DNA from: Mycolicibacterium insubricum
GTDB lineage: Bacteria > Actinomycetota > Actinomycetes > Mycobacteriales > Mycobacteriaceae
NCBI RefSeq assembly: GCF_010731615.1
Contig: NZ_AP022618.1
Coordinates: forward strand, 3,224,001-3,288,000
Reading direction: 5' to 3'
DNA: 64,000 nt
Under the pieces are notes generated by a model, which was not told the DNA's origin, made no database searches, and worked only from the letters and a program-made list of their open reading frames with translations. Position numbers and translations under genes: made by a program. The stretch's first letter is position 1; every line of letters starts with the position of its first letter. Of the stretch, positions 1 through 8,709 are shown piece by piece.

Positions 1-222
1 GGCGATCTTCAGCATCCTCGACCTGGATGGCCCAGCAGTGACCAACGGCCCCGCTGCCAAGGCAAAGTCACGCGAGCCACCAAGCCGAAGAAACAGTGCC
101 GCGCTGGCGTCTTCGGAAACATCCATCCCCAACAGGCGGCCCGCCGTGATCGGCATCAGCCATCCGCTGGCCCCTATCACTGATCGGGTCGCCGCATGAA
201 CGGTCTTGGTTGGCACGGCCAT
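1..222 (-). CDS. Conserved hypothetical protein, 3' end outside window
   Basis: The reading frame is cut off by the left edge; the 74 N-terminal residues are visible and contain no stop. The ATG at 222 is preceded by an AGAGGGGGA ribosome-binding site, which fixes the start. The sequence begins MAVPTKTVHAATRSVIGASG and alternates hydrophobic and Gly/Ala-rich stretches, so it may be a small membrane protein. No catalytic motif is visible. The next gene downstream on the plus coordinate (ending at 453) is also on the minus strand, with about 230 bases between them that hold nothing recognisable. The family was not identified; existence of the gene is more certain than any role. Confidence 0.6.
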   Translation of the reverse strand, partial: MAVPTKTVHAATRSVIGASGWLMPITAGRLLGMDVSEDASAALFLRLGGSRDFALAAGPLVTAGPSRSRMLKIA

Positions 223-452
223 GTGAGCGGTCCCCCTCTTGTTTATCAATGCTTTTGAAGTCTGTCGTCGGGTGCGACTGTCGACGTTCGGGGCCACCCA
301 GCCGAGTATCGCCCAGCGTCGCCGGCGCCAACCACCATTGATAACCGAGACTGTCCGGGCATCCGACCGGCGAATGCGGATCGTCGCGCCGGAGGCTCGG
401 TGCGTCGGCCCCCGGTGGGCATCGCCCAAATCGATGGGCGGTGCATCCGATG

Positions 453-1151
453 TCACACGAGAACGGCGCCCTTGTCCGGCCTGCGGGTCGCCGCGATCAT
501 TGTGATGCTCATGGTGACCATCCAGGTGTTAAAGGACACCGCGAGCAACCAGAAGGCGATGACTCCGTTCCACGCGACAGGTCCGGTTTGGGTGAATACA
601 CAAAAGCTCCCACCCAAGACACCGATGGCTGACCACAAGCACAGATATGCAACCCATCGCGGAATAAGCGGCTCGGGCCGCTGATCGGCGAAGATGACAA
701 CCGCGCAGATGACCATCTGAACCATCGCCGTTCCGACGACACCCATGTACAGCAACCAACCCAGATCGTGGAAGAGCAACACCAGCGCCGGGTCGCGGTC
801 GCCGCGGAAGGCTGCAGCCTGCCAGATCAGTTGCGGAAAAATAAATTCCAGAATGAGGCATGCGGCTACCAGCGACTGGGCGGTAGCCAGTACGGTCGAG
901 CCCAGGGTCTGGCGAATATGGTAGGTCAAGGCGGCGCCATAGAATGCCAACAGTGGTGATGCCGCGGTGAGGATCCATATCCCTGTGCGGATACGGCCGC
1001 GATCTTCAGCATACATTCGTGCCACGTCGGCGGCGGTGGTGTTCGGCGAGGGCGGCGGAAGCCAACCTGCCGTCAGCAGGCCGACGATGAACAAGGGAAT
1101 GAACGCAAGGCCGATCCAGATGGAGACACGTTGTAACAATCCGGCATTCAC
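453..1151 (-). CDS. Multi-pass membrane protein of unknown function
   Basis: A 232-residue protein with about six or seven hydrophobic segments, the clearest near residues 10-32, 57-77, 84-108, 120-150, 165-185 and 193-220, so it is an inner-membrane protein. The start is GTG at 1151, with AAAGG about ten bases upstream. A short loop after the first segment (WLPPPSPNTTAADVARMYA) carries the only recognisable soluble region and resembles loops in actinobacterial hypothetical membrane proteins. No enzyme motif or transporter signature could be seen. It is divergent from the TetR gene at 1416 across a 264-base intergenic region, an arrangement typical of a regulator controlling its neighbour. 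Function unknown. Confidence 0.75.
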   Translation of the reverse strand: MNAGLLQRVSIWIGLAFIPLFIVGLLTAGWLPPPSPNTTAADVARMYAEDRGRIRTGIWILTAASPLLAFYGAALTYHIRQTLGSTVLATAQSLVAACLILEFIFPQLIWQAAAFRGDRDPALVLLFHDLGWLLYMGVVGTAMVQMVICAVVIFADQRPEPLIPRWVAYLCLWSAIGVLGGSFCVFTQTGPVAWNGVIAFWLLAVSFNTWMVTMSITMIAATRRPDKGAVLV

Positions 1152-1374
1152 GCGGCATGACCTTTCAATTGATGTCCGATGGGTGTGGTGATGGCGATAC
1201 GACGACCGGCTTCTCGGCCACCGACCGGCGCACCGTTAATTTTGGCGATTCGGTCGAGATCGCTTGCGAGACAAACCGGTTGGGTCGGATTGACGTAACC
1301 GAGGCCGCGATCCTGGCGGACCAGCGTTGCTCATCTAAGCTATCCTCTGCCCAACATTAATTATCTGATGCTGT

Positions 1375-1384
1375 CATTTAAATG
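1375..1384. promoter_or_regulatory. AT-rich 10-bp perfect palindrome, candidate TetR operator
   Basis: CATTTAAATG is a perfect palindrome about 30 bases before the TetR start codon. It lies in the most AT-rich patch of the divergent intergenic region (about 1350-1385), inside an otherwise GC-rich genome. TetR proteins usually repress their own and the divergent gene by binding a palindrome here. Assignment as operator is inference from position only. Confidence 0.35.
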
Positions 1385-1415
1385 CTTGGTGTCAGCTGTG
1401 TCAAGAGGAGAAGTA

Positions 1416-2066
1416 GTGGCGCGCAAGCGTGGTCGCCCAGAGGCCGTCGATCGTCCGACACTGATCGCTGCCGCGTTGCGGCTCATCGACAGCGGAGGAA
1501 TCGGTGCACTGACGATGCGGCGACTTGCAACCGACCTCGACGTCAGCCCGATGGCTCCTTATCGGCATGCGGAAAACAAGGAGGCGCTTCTGCGCATGGT
1601 GGCAGCCGAGGTCGTCGCGGACATCACCATTCCGGCCGGCGGAACATGGGAGACCGACACCGAAGAATTCTTCATCGCCTTCCGCGAGCGCCTGCTTGCG
1701 CATCCCGGCGTAGCAGGCTTATTCGCCGGAACAGCGTTCCTGAGCGAGACGGTCCACGACGTCGCCGAACCATTGCTGGCCACCATACTTGCCGCAGGGT
1801 TCGACCCCGATACCGCCGTTTCACTCTTTCTGGCATGCGCAAGCTGCTCGATCGGCTTCGCCGTGCTCGTTTCCGGAGTCGACCAGGTCGACGCCGCCGC
1901 ACACACCGCGGAGCCGCCGTCAGCCCAGCGCCATCCCGCCATTGCCGCGACAATCGGGTACCTCACCACAGATCCCGAACGGCGCCACGTCGCTGCCCTG
2001 CGCGCGGTGATTACCGGCTTCGCCGGCTTGCTTGACTCCGGATCCGGTGGGTCACCCATAACCTAA
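1416..2066 (+). CDS. TetR/AcrR family transcriptional regulator
   Basis: Predicted 216-residue one-component repressor. The N-terminus has a basic arm (ARKRGRPEAVDR) followed by a TetR helix-turn-helix at about residues 12-58, with the typical motif TMRRLATDLDVSPMAPYRH. The rest is an all-helical ligand and dimerisation domain with no recognisable specific ligand signature. The start was set at GTG 1416 because AGGAG lies six bases upstream; an in-frame ATG at 1368 lacks such a site and would add 16 residues unrelated to TetR proteins. It is divergent from the membrane protein ending at 453, its most likely target. The ligand is unknown. Confidence 0.85.
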   Translation: MARKRGRPEAVDRPTLIAAALRLIDSGGIGALTMRRLATDLDVSPMAPYRHAENKEALLRMVAAEVVADITIPAGGTWETDTEEFFIAFRERLLAHPGVAGLFAGTAFLSETVHDVAEPLLATILAAGFDPDTAVSLFLACASCSIGFAVLVSGVDQVDAAAHTAEPPSAQRHPAIAATIGYLTTDPERRHVAALRAVITGFAGLLDSGSGGSPIT

Positions 2067-2117
2067 ACGCCCGGTTCCGTCGGGATGCCCCGACAAGGCG
2101 TGGTGTGGGCGACATCG

Positions 2118-3011
2118 TCACCTCACGTGGTCGGCGAGTTGACCGTCGGTTCCGAAGAGTTCTCGCTGCCAGTACGCGACGAGTTCGGTGGTATCGATCT
2201 GGTCCGGATGGAAGCCAGTCTTTTTGAACGGCCTCATCGCCGAGTAGAAGCCAGACCACATGGGCGTACGCAACATCTGCACCGTCTCCCGCAGGATCCG
2301 GATCGGTTGGCGGCGTCCGGTTTGGTCGGTGGTGGCGATCGAGACCCAGGCGGCCAGCACCAGGAGCGGGACGCCGCAGTTCTGCGCGAAGCGCATCCAG
2401 CGGATGCGCGTCGACTCGGGCACACCGACGGCCCGATAGACGTCGAATGCGACCGACTTGTGTTCCAGTTCTTCCAGCGCGTGCCAGTTGAGCAGGTTGC
2501 GAATCTCGGGGTCGTACATCATCGCTTGGACCTCGGGGCGTTTGAGGATGTTTTCCGCCCAGGTCGCGGTGAAATGTTCTGCGGCTACCGTGAATCCGAG
2601 GAAGAAGTGGCGAAGTCGGGGCAGCCGGTCCGGGCCGGGGTACTGCTTGTCGAGGAACTTCTCCATCCGCTCGGTGAACTGCAGCAGGTACTCGAACCAT
2701 GCGGTGGGGTAGCCCATCGCCGCGAGTTGCTCGTTGAGCTCGCGGTGATGCAGGGCGTGCGTCTTCTCCTGCCCGATGAAGCCGGCCACCTGCCGGCGTA
2801 GGTCCGGGTCGGCCAGCTGATCGGAGTAGCGGCGCACGGACCGGACGAAGATGTCCTCCCCGGGCGGGAAGATCGCCGACAATATCGCGATCAGGTGGCT
2901 GAACACCATGCTGCCGTCGGCGAAGTATTTGTCGGTGTCGGTCTGCCCGTCCAGCGCGCCAAACCCGAAGTTCAGTCGTCGGACGGCCGGGGACGTCGTC
3001 ACATTCGTCAT
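2118..3011 (-). CDS. Predicted metal-dependent hydrolase, PF10118-like
   Basis: A protein of about 297 residues, all-helical in character, with His/Glu motifs spaced like a di-metal site: EKTHALHHRELNE, AAEHF and HALEELEHKSVAFDVY. This pattern matches the poorly understood family called predicted metal-dependent hydrolase (PF10118), common in mycobacteria; ferritin-like oxidase chemistry is an alternative. ATG 3011 (MTNVTTSPAVRRLNFGFG) was chosen because family similarity begins there, although the ribosome-binding site is weak and the frame stays open upstream. A single hydrophobic segment near PLLVLAAWVSIA may be buried. The AraC regulator at 3092 lies just upstream on the same strand. Substrate unknown. 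Confidence 0.75.
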   Translation of the reverse strand: MTNVTTSPAVRRLNFGFGALDGQTDTDKYFADGSMVFSHLIAILSAIFPPGEDIFVRSVRRYSDQLADPDLRRQVAGFIGQEKTHALHHRELNEQLAAMGYPTAWFEYLLQFTERMEKFLDKQYPGPDRLPRLRHFFLGFTVAAEHFTATWAENILKRPEVQAMMYDPEIRNLLNWHALEELEHKSVAFDVYRAVGVPESTRIRWMRFAQNCGVPLLVLAAWVSIATTDQTGRRQPIRILRETVQMLRTPMWSGFYSAMRPFKKTGFHPDQIDTTELVAYWQRELFGTDGQLADHVR

Positions 3012-3091
3012 GTCGACGAGGCTAAGTCGCCCGCCCGAACAGGCGGAATGAGCAGATCGGACAGGGATTTGATGTTTTCGGACAGCTGTCG

Positions 3092-4129
3092 TCACGGTCC
3101 ACGGAGCCGATGTTTGCTGGGCGGCGTACCCAACCATCGGACGAACGCACGACTGAATGCGGCGGTCTCTGAATAGCCGAGTTGGCGTGCCGTTTCCTCC
3201 ACGGTGAGACCCGATTCAAGCATGGCCACGGCAAGTGTCGACCGCACCTCGTCGACCAACGCGCGGTAGCTGGTGTGTTCGGTCGCGAGGCGACGATGCA
3301 GCGTGCGCTCGGTAATACACAGATCATCGGCGATCACAGCCATCGACGGCAACACCCCAGGATCCCGGACCAGCCTGGAGCGCACCTGCGCGGCGATTCC
3401 CCGGCGCCGAAGACGCGCCTGCAAGAGCGCTTCGCAGTCCATCGCACACGCCTTCGCGGCGGCGGGATCGGCCGCCGGCATCGGCAGGGCGAGCAATTCG
3501 GACGGGATGGTGATCGCGCTGCGCGCGGCGGAAGAGTCGAGTTCAATCGTCATCCCGGGGAACTCGAGCCGGTCGGCAGGGACATCGATACCGGGCAGCT
3601 CCACCTTGATCGGCGCCTCCGTACTCAGTCGGCCGACCAGCAGCGGCACCATGCTGGTCAGCGCGAACAGATCCCGTTCCAGCATGAAGTTGCGGACGTC
3701 GGCCGGCAGGCCTGCGGCATCGAACTCGACCACAGCGCCATCGGAAGTGTCGTGGCGGCTCAGCCGCAGAAATGTGGACGACAACGTCGCGTACCGACAG
3801 GCAATGTTGACCGCGTCGCCCAGGGTCGGACTCGACAGCAGCGCGTAGCCGAGCACACCGGTGTTGGCGAAGTTGTACCGCAAACCGACGTCACGGGCGA
3901 ACTCATGCGGATGTTCGACGCGACCCAGGATATTCCGCAGAATCGCCAGCTCCTGGCCTGCTTGAACCTCGGACGCACTGTCATCGATGTCGGCCAGCGT
4001 CAGGCCGGTACCTGCGAGGCAGTCTGCCGCCTCGAACCCGTGCAATCGCGCGGCCTCCAACAGGTGTCGGCAGGTCGCCACCGGTCGGGGAATGTCCCAA
4101 TCGGGCTGCACGATATCCTCGACCGACAC
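3092..4129 (-). CDS. AraC family transcriptional regulator
   Basis: A 345-residue regulator with the architecture of the mycobacterial OruR/ArgR-like AraC group: an N-terminal ligand-sensing domain (about residues 15-200, arabinose_bd type) and a C-terminal double helix-turn-helix at about 240-340. The second HTH ends in the family motif ARQLGYSETAAFSRAFVRW followed by GTPPS. Signals sensed by this group are often lipid or amino-acid derived. It lies beyond the 3' end of the beta-oxidation operon (4160-12125) and upstream of the PF10118-type gene on the same strand, so it could regulate either. No operator was identified. Confidence 0.88.
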   Translation of the reverse strand: MSVEDIVQPDWDIPRPVATCRHLLEAARLHGFEAADCLAGTGLTLADIDDSASEVQAGQELAILRNILGRVEHPHEFARDVGLRYNFANTGVLGYALLSSPTLGDAVNIACRYATLSSTFLRLSRHDTSDGAVVEFDAAGLPADVRNFMLERDLFALTSMVPLLVGRLSTEAPIKVELPGIDVPADRLEFPGMTIELDSSAARSAITIPSELLALPMPAADPAAAKACAMDCEALLQARLRRRGIAAQVRSRLVRDPGVLPSMAVIADDLCITERTLHRRLATEHTSYRALVDEVRSTLAVAMLESGLTVEETARQLGYSETAAFSRAFVRWLGTPPSKHRLRGP

Positions 4130-4159
4130 ATCACTCCGAATCGCTGTAGCCTGCGGCGT

Positions 4160-4999
4160 TCAATCGCCGGCACCAGCACGCGCGTGATAGGCGTCCCGGG
4201 TGGCTTGGTCGATGGCGAGGTACGCCTGTTCGGTGCGGGTGACCCGGCTGAAGAACCGGCGGGGGCGTTCGGGCATGGCCAATCCCGTGCGCAAGGCCCA
4301 GCGCATCCGGCGCGGTACGTAGGACATGGCGCGATGGTTCTGCGCGGCCTTTACCACAGCCGCGGCGACGTCGTCGGCCTCGACCGACACGAACTCCTCC
4401 ACAACACTCGGTAGTTTGATCCCGGCCGACAAGTCGGTGTGCACGATCCCGGGCAAAATGGCGCAGACCGTGATCCCGTGTGGGCGCAACTCTTCTCGCA
4501 GCGCCGCCGACAAACCGACCACGCCGAACTTGGTGGCGCAGTATGTCGCCACCCCGGGAAAGCCGGCCATGCCGGCCATCGACGCGATGTTAATCAGGGT
4601 TCCACCGCCTTGCGTGATGAAGCGGCCGGCGGCCAGCTTGCAGCCCAGGATCACCCCGCGCAAGTTGATATCGATCATCTTGTCCTCGGTGGCCGCCGAC
4701 TCAGCCAGGAACTCGCCGGTGAGCATGACACCCGCATTGTTCACCAAGATGCCCAGCGGACCGAGCATCCGTTCAGTGTCTTCGAGGAACTCCGAAAACG
4801 ACTGCGGCGAAGTGACATCCAGCGGCAATGCGATCACCTCACCGGAAATACGGGCAGCCGCCTGCTTGGCTAGATCGACGTCGGGGTCGCCGATGGCGAC
4901 CTTGGCGCCCGCCGCCGCGAGTGCTGTTGCGGTCGCCAACCCAATACCGCGCGCGCCGCCGGTGATCGCCACCACCCGTCCCGTCAGTGATGTGGTCAT
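4160..4999 (-). CDS. Short-chain dehydrogenase/reductase (classical SDR)
   Basis: NAD(P)-dependent oxidoreductase of 279 residues. The Rossmann glycine motif TGGARGIG is at residues 13-20, NNAG lies in the middle, and the catalytic Ser and YxxxK are in SMAGMAGFPGVATYCATK. The C-terminal extension after about residue 240 is basic and lacks membrane segments. ATG 4999 overlaps the stop of the upstream acyl-CoA ligase as ATGA, showing translational coupling. A longer open frame upstream is an artefact of reading through the ligase. As last gene of the fatty-acyl operon it may oxidise a hydroxyl on the operon's substrate or recycle an aldehyde/ketone; the substrate is not evident. Confidence 0.85.
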   Translation of the reverse strand: MTTSLTGRVVAITGGARGIGLATATALAAAGAKVAIGDPDVDLAKQAAARISGEVIALPLDVTSPQSFSEFLEDTERMLGPLGILVNNAGVMLTGEFLAESAATEDKMIDINLRGVILGCKLAAGRFITQGGGTLINIASMAGMAGFPGVATYCATKFGVVGLSAALREELRPHGITVCAILPGIVHTDLSAGIKLPSVVEEFVSVEADDVAAAVVKAAQNHRAMSYVPRRMRWALRTGLAMPERPRRFFSRVTRTEQAYLAIDQATRDAYHARAGAGD

Positions 5000-6567
5000 C
5001 GCGTGGTCCCCTTCATAAGTATCTCCAGCTGGTTCTTCAACAGCTTGCCGGTGGCATTGCGCGGCAACTCCCCGACGAACACCACATCGCGCGGCACCTT
5101 GTGCCTCGCGAGCTCGGTACGCACGAATGCCCGGACGGCGTCCGCGTCCAGCCCCGACCCCGGCTCGGCGACAACGAAGGCACACAAGCGTTTTCCGAAC
5201 TCGACGTCGTCGACGCCGATCACAGCCGCGTCGATCACGTCGGGGTGCCCATCGAGCAGATTCTCGACTTCCAGCGGAAACACGTTCTCACCGCCGGAGA
5301 CGATCATCTCGTCGTCGCGCCCGTCGACGAACCACAGCCCGGATTCGTCGAAATGGCCGGTGTCACCGGTGGACAACAGTCCGTCGACGATCTCCTTGTT
5401 GTTGCCGTCGGTGTATCCGGCGAACGAAAGGCCGCTGGCGACGAACAGGGTTCCGGTCTTCCCAGGCTCGGTGATCCGGCGGCGCTCGGCGTCGTAACAG
5501 TCCAGCCGGCATCCCAGCGGGGTCCGGCCCACCGTACCCGGGGCGGCGCGCAGTTCGGCGGGTGTCGCGATCGCGGCGGCCGCCACCTCGGTGGATCCAT
5601 ACAGGTTGTACAGCACCTCGCCGAACGTCTTCGCGGTGCGCCGGCACAAATCCGGAGACAGCGCTGAGCCGGCCGCGAAAAGTACCCGCAGCGAAGATGT
5701 CTCGCAGGTGCCGAGCACATCGGGCCCGAGGTCCAGAATGCGGTGCAGCATGGTCGGCACCACGATCAGCACGCTCGCTCGGTGCCCGGCGACGGCCCGC
5801 AGGGTTGTTTCGGGGTCGAAGCGTCGGGTCAGCACAACGTGGCTGCCCAGCGCCAACCCCAGCGCGCAGGTCGCTAGACCCGTCGCATGGAACAGTGGGG
5901 CCGCGGCGACATAGGTGCTGTTGGCAGGCCAGGGAATCCGGTCCAACAGCTGAGCGGATTGCAGCGGGTCGATCTTGTTGCGGGGCGCACCTTTCGGGGT
6001 TCCGGTGGTCCCACTGGTGAGCAGCACCATGCCGCCCGGCTTGGCCGGCGCCGATAGCGGCCCGGTGGTCTGCCCGCGGGACAACTCGTCGATATCCAGC
6101 CGCGGCAGCGACTCCGGCAGCCCGCTGAGCAGCCCGGTAAACTCGTCGTCGGCGAACACCGCCGCGACCTGTTCGCGCCGGCACACGTCGGCGAGCTGCG
6201 GCCCGGCAAATCCGGTGTTCATCAAGACCACCCGGGCCCCGGCCTTGTTGGCGGCACCCAGCGCCAGCAGGATGCCGCGGTGGTTGCGGTACAGCAGCGC
6301 GATCACCGCTCCTTCGCCGATACCGCGCGCCAGCAGACCACGCGCTAGCGCATTCGAGCCGGCCTCCAGTTCGGCGAAGCTCACCGTGCCGGCATCGTCG
6401 GTCAGCGCGGGCGCATGAGCGTAGCGGGCCGCGGCGTGGGCCAGCAGACCACCGAACGCCCCGTAGCGGCGAATCGCCCGAGCCGCATGCACCGCGCGGT
6501 CCGGGCGTGACGGCTCGATCATGCCGCGTCGGGCCAGCACCCGCAGTGCCCGAAGTCGGTCCAACAT
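4996..6567 (-). CDS. Fatty-acyl-CoA ligase (AMP-forming, FadD type)
   Basis: A 523-residue ANL-superfamily enzyme that activates a carboxylic acid to its CoA thioester through an acyl-adenylate. Visible motifs are the P-loop LLTSGTTGTPKG (about residue 183), YNLYGSTEV (A5), the hinge region STGDTGHFDESG...VDGRDD, and the C-terminal catalytic lysine in PRNATGKLL. It abuts the alpha/beta hydrolase upstream (stop 6568, start 6567) and overlaps the SDR downstream by four bases. The overall layout resembles mycobacterial FadD12-type ligases, but an exact orthologue was not established. It supplies the activation step of the beta-oxidation operon. Confidence 0.88.
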   Translation of the reverse strand: MLDRLRALRVLARRGMIEPSRPDRAVHAARAIRRYGAFGGLLAHAAARYAHAPALTDDAGTVSFAELEAGSNALARGLLARGIGEGAVIALLYRNHRGILLALGAANKAGARVVLMNTGFAGPQLADVCRREQVAAVFADDEFTGLLSGLPESLPRLDIDELSRGQTTGPLSAPAKPGGMVLLTSGTTGTPKGAPRNKIDPLQSAQLLDRIPWPANSTYVAAAPLFHATGLATCALGLALGSHVVLTRRFDPETTLRAVAGHRASVLIVVPTMLHRILDLGPDVLGTCETSSLRVLFAAGSALSPDLCRRTAKTFGEVLYNLYGSTEVAAAAIATPAELRAAPGTVGRTPLGCRLDCYDAERRRITEPGKTGTLFVASGLSFAGYTDGNNKEIVDGLLSTGDTGHFDESGLWFVDGRDDEMIVSGGENVFPLEVENLLDGHPDVIDAAVIGVDDVEFGKRLCAFVVAEPGSGLDADAVRAFVRTELARHKVPRDVVFVGELPRNATGKLLKNQLEILMKGTTR

Positions 6568-7413
6568 CTACGCCGCCTCCTCGTCATCAGCCCGTAGCCC
6601 CAGTATGATTCGGACCACGGCGGCCGGATCATCCAGCTGCGGGCAGTGCCCTGAATCCGGCAGCACCACCAACTCACTGCCCGGGATCAGCCGATGCAGC
6701 GTCCGGCTGGAGTGCACCGGGATGATCCGGTCACGCGCCCCGTGCACTATCACCGCCGGACAGTCGACCCGCACACCGGCGTGTCCGGCCGCCGATTCGT
6801 AGGCGTATGCGCAAGCGTCGCGACCCAGACGTGCAACATCGCCCATCCGGGCGATGGTCCCGGTCCAGTACGCGACGACGTCCGGATCGGGGCGTACCCC
6901 CGGTCCGTAGAGCGCCTTCGGCGCCAACCATCGGGTGGCGCCCCGAACCATCGGGGGTGGTACCGGTAGCCGCCCGACCCGGGACCAGAATGTCGCCGAG
7001 ACCGGGTGGGTTCGGGCCCGGCGCGCGATCCAGTGCTGAGCGGCCAACGGATCATCCAGGGCGACGAGCGCTTTCACCGAATCGCTGCGCCGGGCCGCGG
7101 CACGCACGGCGGTCGCCGCCCCCAGCGAATTGCCCACCAGCACCGCCGGTCCGGTGTCGGCGAGTATTGCGTCGACGAAGGCGTCGAGTTGCGGAACGAT
7201 CGGTCCGGGCCGGCGCCGGTCGGCCTGCCCGAATCCGGGCAGGTCGACCGCGAGCCCCGGCCGCTGCGCAGCAGCCAACCGGTCCAGTACGCCGCGCCAT
7301 GTTTCGGCGCTGTCACCGTATCCGTGCAACAGAACCACGGGCAGGCCGCTGCCCGTCGTCACCAACGCGCGCGTGTCGACCTCGCCGTAGCGCGCCGGTG
7401 TTTCGGTGATCAT
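6568..7413 (-). CDS. Alpha/beta hydrolase
   Basis: A 281-residue hydrolase with a complete catalytic triad: nucleophile Ser96 in GNSLGA, acid in HGARDRIIP and His in DSGHCPQLDD. The oxyanion segment is HGYGDSAETW. No signal peptide or membrane segment, so it is cytoplasmic. It sits between the acyl-CoA dehydrogenase and the acyl-CoA ligase without intergenic spacing (TAG directly followed by ATG on each side), so it is certainly cotranscribed. It could release a free acid for the ligase by ester cleavage, or act as an acyl-CoA thioesterase or C-C hydrolase. The substrate cannot be read from sequence. Confidence 0.85.
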   Translation of the reverse strand: MITETPARYGEVDTRALVTTGSGLPVVLLHGYGDSAETWRGVLDRLAAAQRPGLAVDLPGFGQADRRRPGPIVPQLDAFVDAILADTGPAVLVGNSLGAATAVRAAARRSDSVKALVALDDPLAAQHWIARRARTHPVSATFWSRVGRLPVPPPMVRGATRWLAPKALYGPGVRPDPDVVAYWTGTIARMGDVARLGRDACAYAYESAAGHAGVRVDCPAVIVHGARDRIIPVHSSRTLHRLIPGSELVVLPDSGHCPQLDDPAAVVRIILGLRADDEEAA

Positions 7414-8688
7414 CTACGCCAGCAGCCCTTTGGCGATATGGGTCACCTGCACCTCGTTGCTGCCGGCATAGATCATCAGCGACTTCGCATCGCGGGCCAG
7501 TTGCTCCACCCGGTATTCGGCCATGTAACCGTTGCCGCCGAACAACTGCACAGCTTCCATCGCCACCTCGGTCGCGGCCTCAGAGGCGTACAGCTTCATC
7601 GCCGACGCTTCGGCCAGCGACGGTGTCCGGCGGGCCCGCAGCTTTTCGATGGTCTGGAACACCATGTTCTGCACATTGATCCGGGCCACCTCCATCTTGG
7701 CCAACTTGAGCTGGATCAGCTGAAACTGGCCGATGTTCTGGCCCCACAGCGTCCGAGTCTTGGCGTAATCGATACAGCGTCGGTGACATTCGTTGATGAT
7801 GCCCAACGCCACAAACGCAATGCCCACCCGTTCGGCGACGAAGTTGGCCCGGGCGCTGTCCCGACCGTCACCGCCGGTGTGCTGTTCGGTCTCGCCCAGC
7901 AGCCGGTACGGGCTCAGCCGCACATTGTCGAAGAACAACTCGCCGGTCGGCGAGGACATCATCCCCATCTTCTTGAACGGCTTGCCCTGCGTCAGCCCCG
8001 GCATCCCGGCGTCGAGCACGAACGTCAACACCGGCCGATTACGACGGTCTACGCTCGGGTCACCCTCATCGAGCTTGGCGTAGACGATCAGCACATCGGC
8101 TTCAGGCCCGTTGCTGATGAACGTCTTCTGACCGTTGAGGATGTAGTCACCGGTGCCGTCCGCGGCACGCTTGACATAGGTCTTCATGCCGCCGAACGCA
8201 TCCGAGCCGGCATCCGGTTCGGTGATCGCCCAGGCCGCGATCTTGTCCAAGGTCATCAGGTCGGGCAGCCAGCGCTCCTTCTGCGCCAAGGTGCCACGGC
8301 TGGCAATGGTCGCCGCCCCCAGACCGAGGCTCACCCCGATGCTGCCCAGCAACCCGAGGCTGACCCCGGACAGTTCGACGACCATCGCGGCGGCCATCGA
8401 GATCTGGCCGCCCAGCTCCCCCAGCCCGCCGGATTCGTCGTCGCGCATCTCCGGTGTCGGCTCGCCGGCCGCAACCGCAGCCTCCTTGGCCCGCTGCTTC
8501 TCCAGCATGCCCTTGACCGCCTCGGCCGCCATCACGTCCAAGCCGAATTCGGAAAACAGCTTGCGCGCGATCGGGAACGGTGAGATCTCACCGCCTTCCA
8601 ACGCGTCCAGGTGTGGGCGGATCTCCTTGTCGATGAACCCACGCACGGTATCGCGCATGATCACATCGGTGTCAGACCATTCGATCAT
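7414..8688 (-). CDS. Acyl-CoA dehydrogenase (FadE type)
   Basis: FAD-dependent acyl-CoA dehydrogenase of 424 residues that introduces the alpha-beta double bond of an acyl-CoA. Typical signatures are AAWAITEPDAGSD (about 151-163), the FAD-contacting segment ILNGQKTFISNG (183-194) and the C-terminal GGNGYMAEY (384-392). The usual catalytic Glu of the YEGT motif is replaced: here it reads IYAGSNEVQ, with Ala408. A Glu at 286 in NFVAERVGIA aligns with the position used by isovaleryl-CoA and long-chain dehydrogenases. An insertion of about 30 residues near 60-95 is unusual. A 21-base gap separates it from the SDR upstream. Confidence 0.9.
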   Translation of the reverse strand: MIEWSDTDVIMRDTVRGFIDKEIRPHLDALEGGEISPFPIARKLFSEFGLDVMAAEAVKGMLEKQRAKEAAVAAGEPTPEMRDDESGGLGELGGQISMAAAMVVELSGVSLGLLGSIGVSLGLGAATIASRGTLAQKERWLPDLMTLDKIAAWAITEPDAGSDAFGGMKTYVKRAADGTGDYILNGQKTFISNGPEADVLIVYAKLDEGDPSVDRRNRPVLTFVLDAGMPGLTQGKPFKKMGMMSSPTGELFFDNVRLSPYRLLGETEQHTGGDGRDSARANFVAERVGIAFVALGIINECHRRCIDYAKTRTLWGQNIGQFQLIQLKLAKMEVARINVQNMVFQTIEKLRARRTPSLAEASAMKLYASEAATEVAMEAVQLFGGNGYMAEYRVEQLARDAKSLMIYAGSNEVQVTHIAKGLLA

Positions 8689-8709
8689 GGTGTTCTTTGC
8701 CTCCTCGGG

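Noticed and set aside
223..452. Open frames in the gap between the first two minus-strand genes
   Set aside because: Short, overlapping on both strands, Arg/Pro-rich and without a ribosome-binding site; nothing supports a gene.
1368..1415. Upstream ATG at 1368 as start of the TetR gene
   Set aside because: It lacks a ribosome-binding site and lies within the AT-rich putative operator; GTG 1416 has AGGAG at good spacing and begins the usual basic arm.
4160..5185. 341-residue version of the SDR starting near 5185
   Set aside because: The first 62 residues are Arg-rich and come from reading the acyl-CoA ligase gene out of frame; the ATGA overlap at 4999 marks the natural start.
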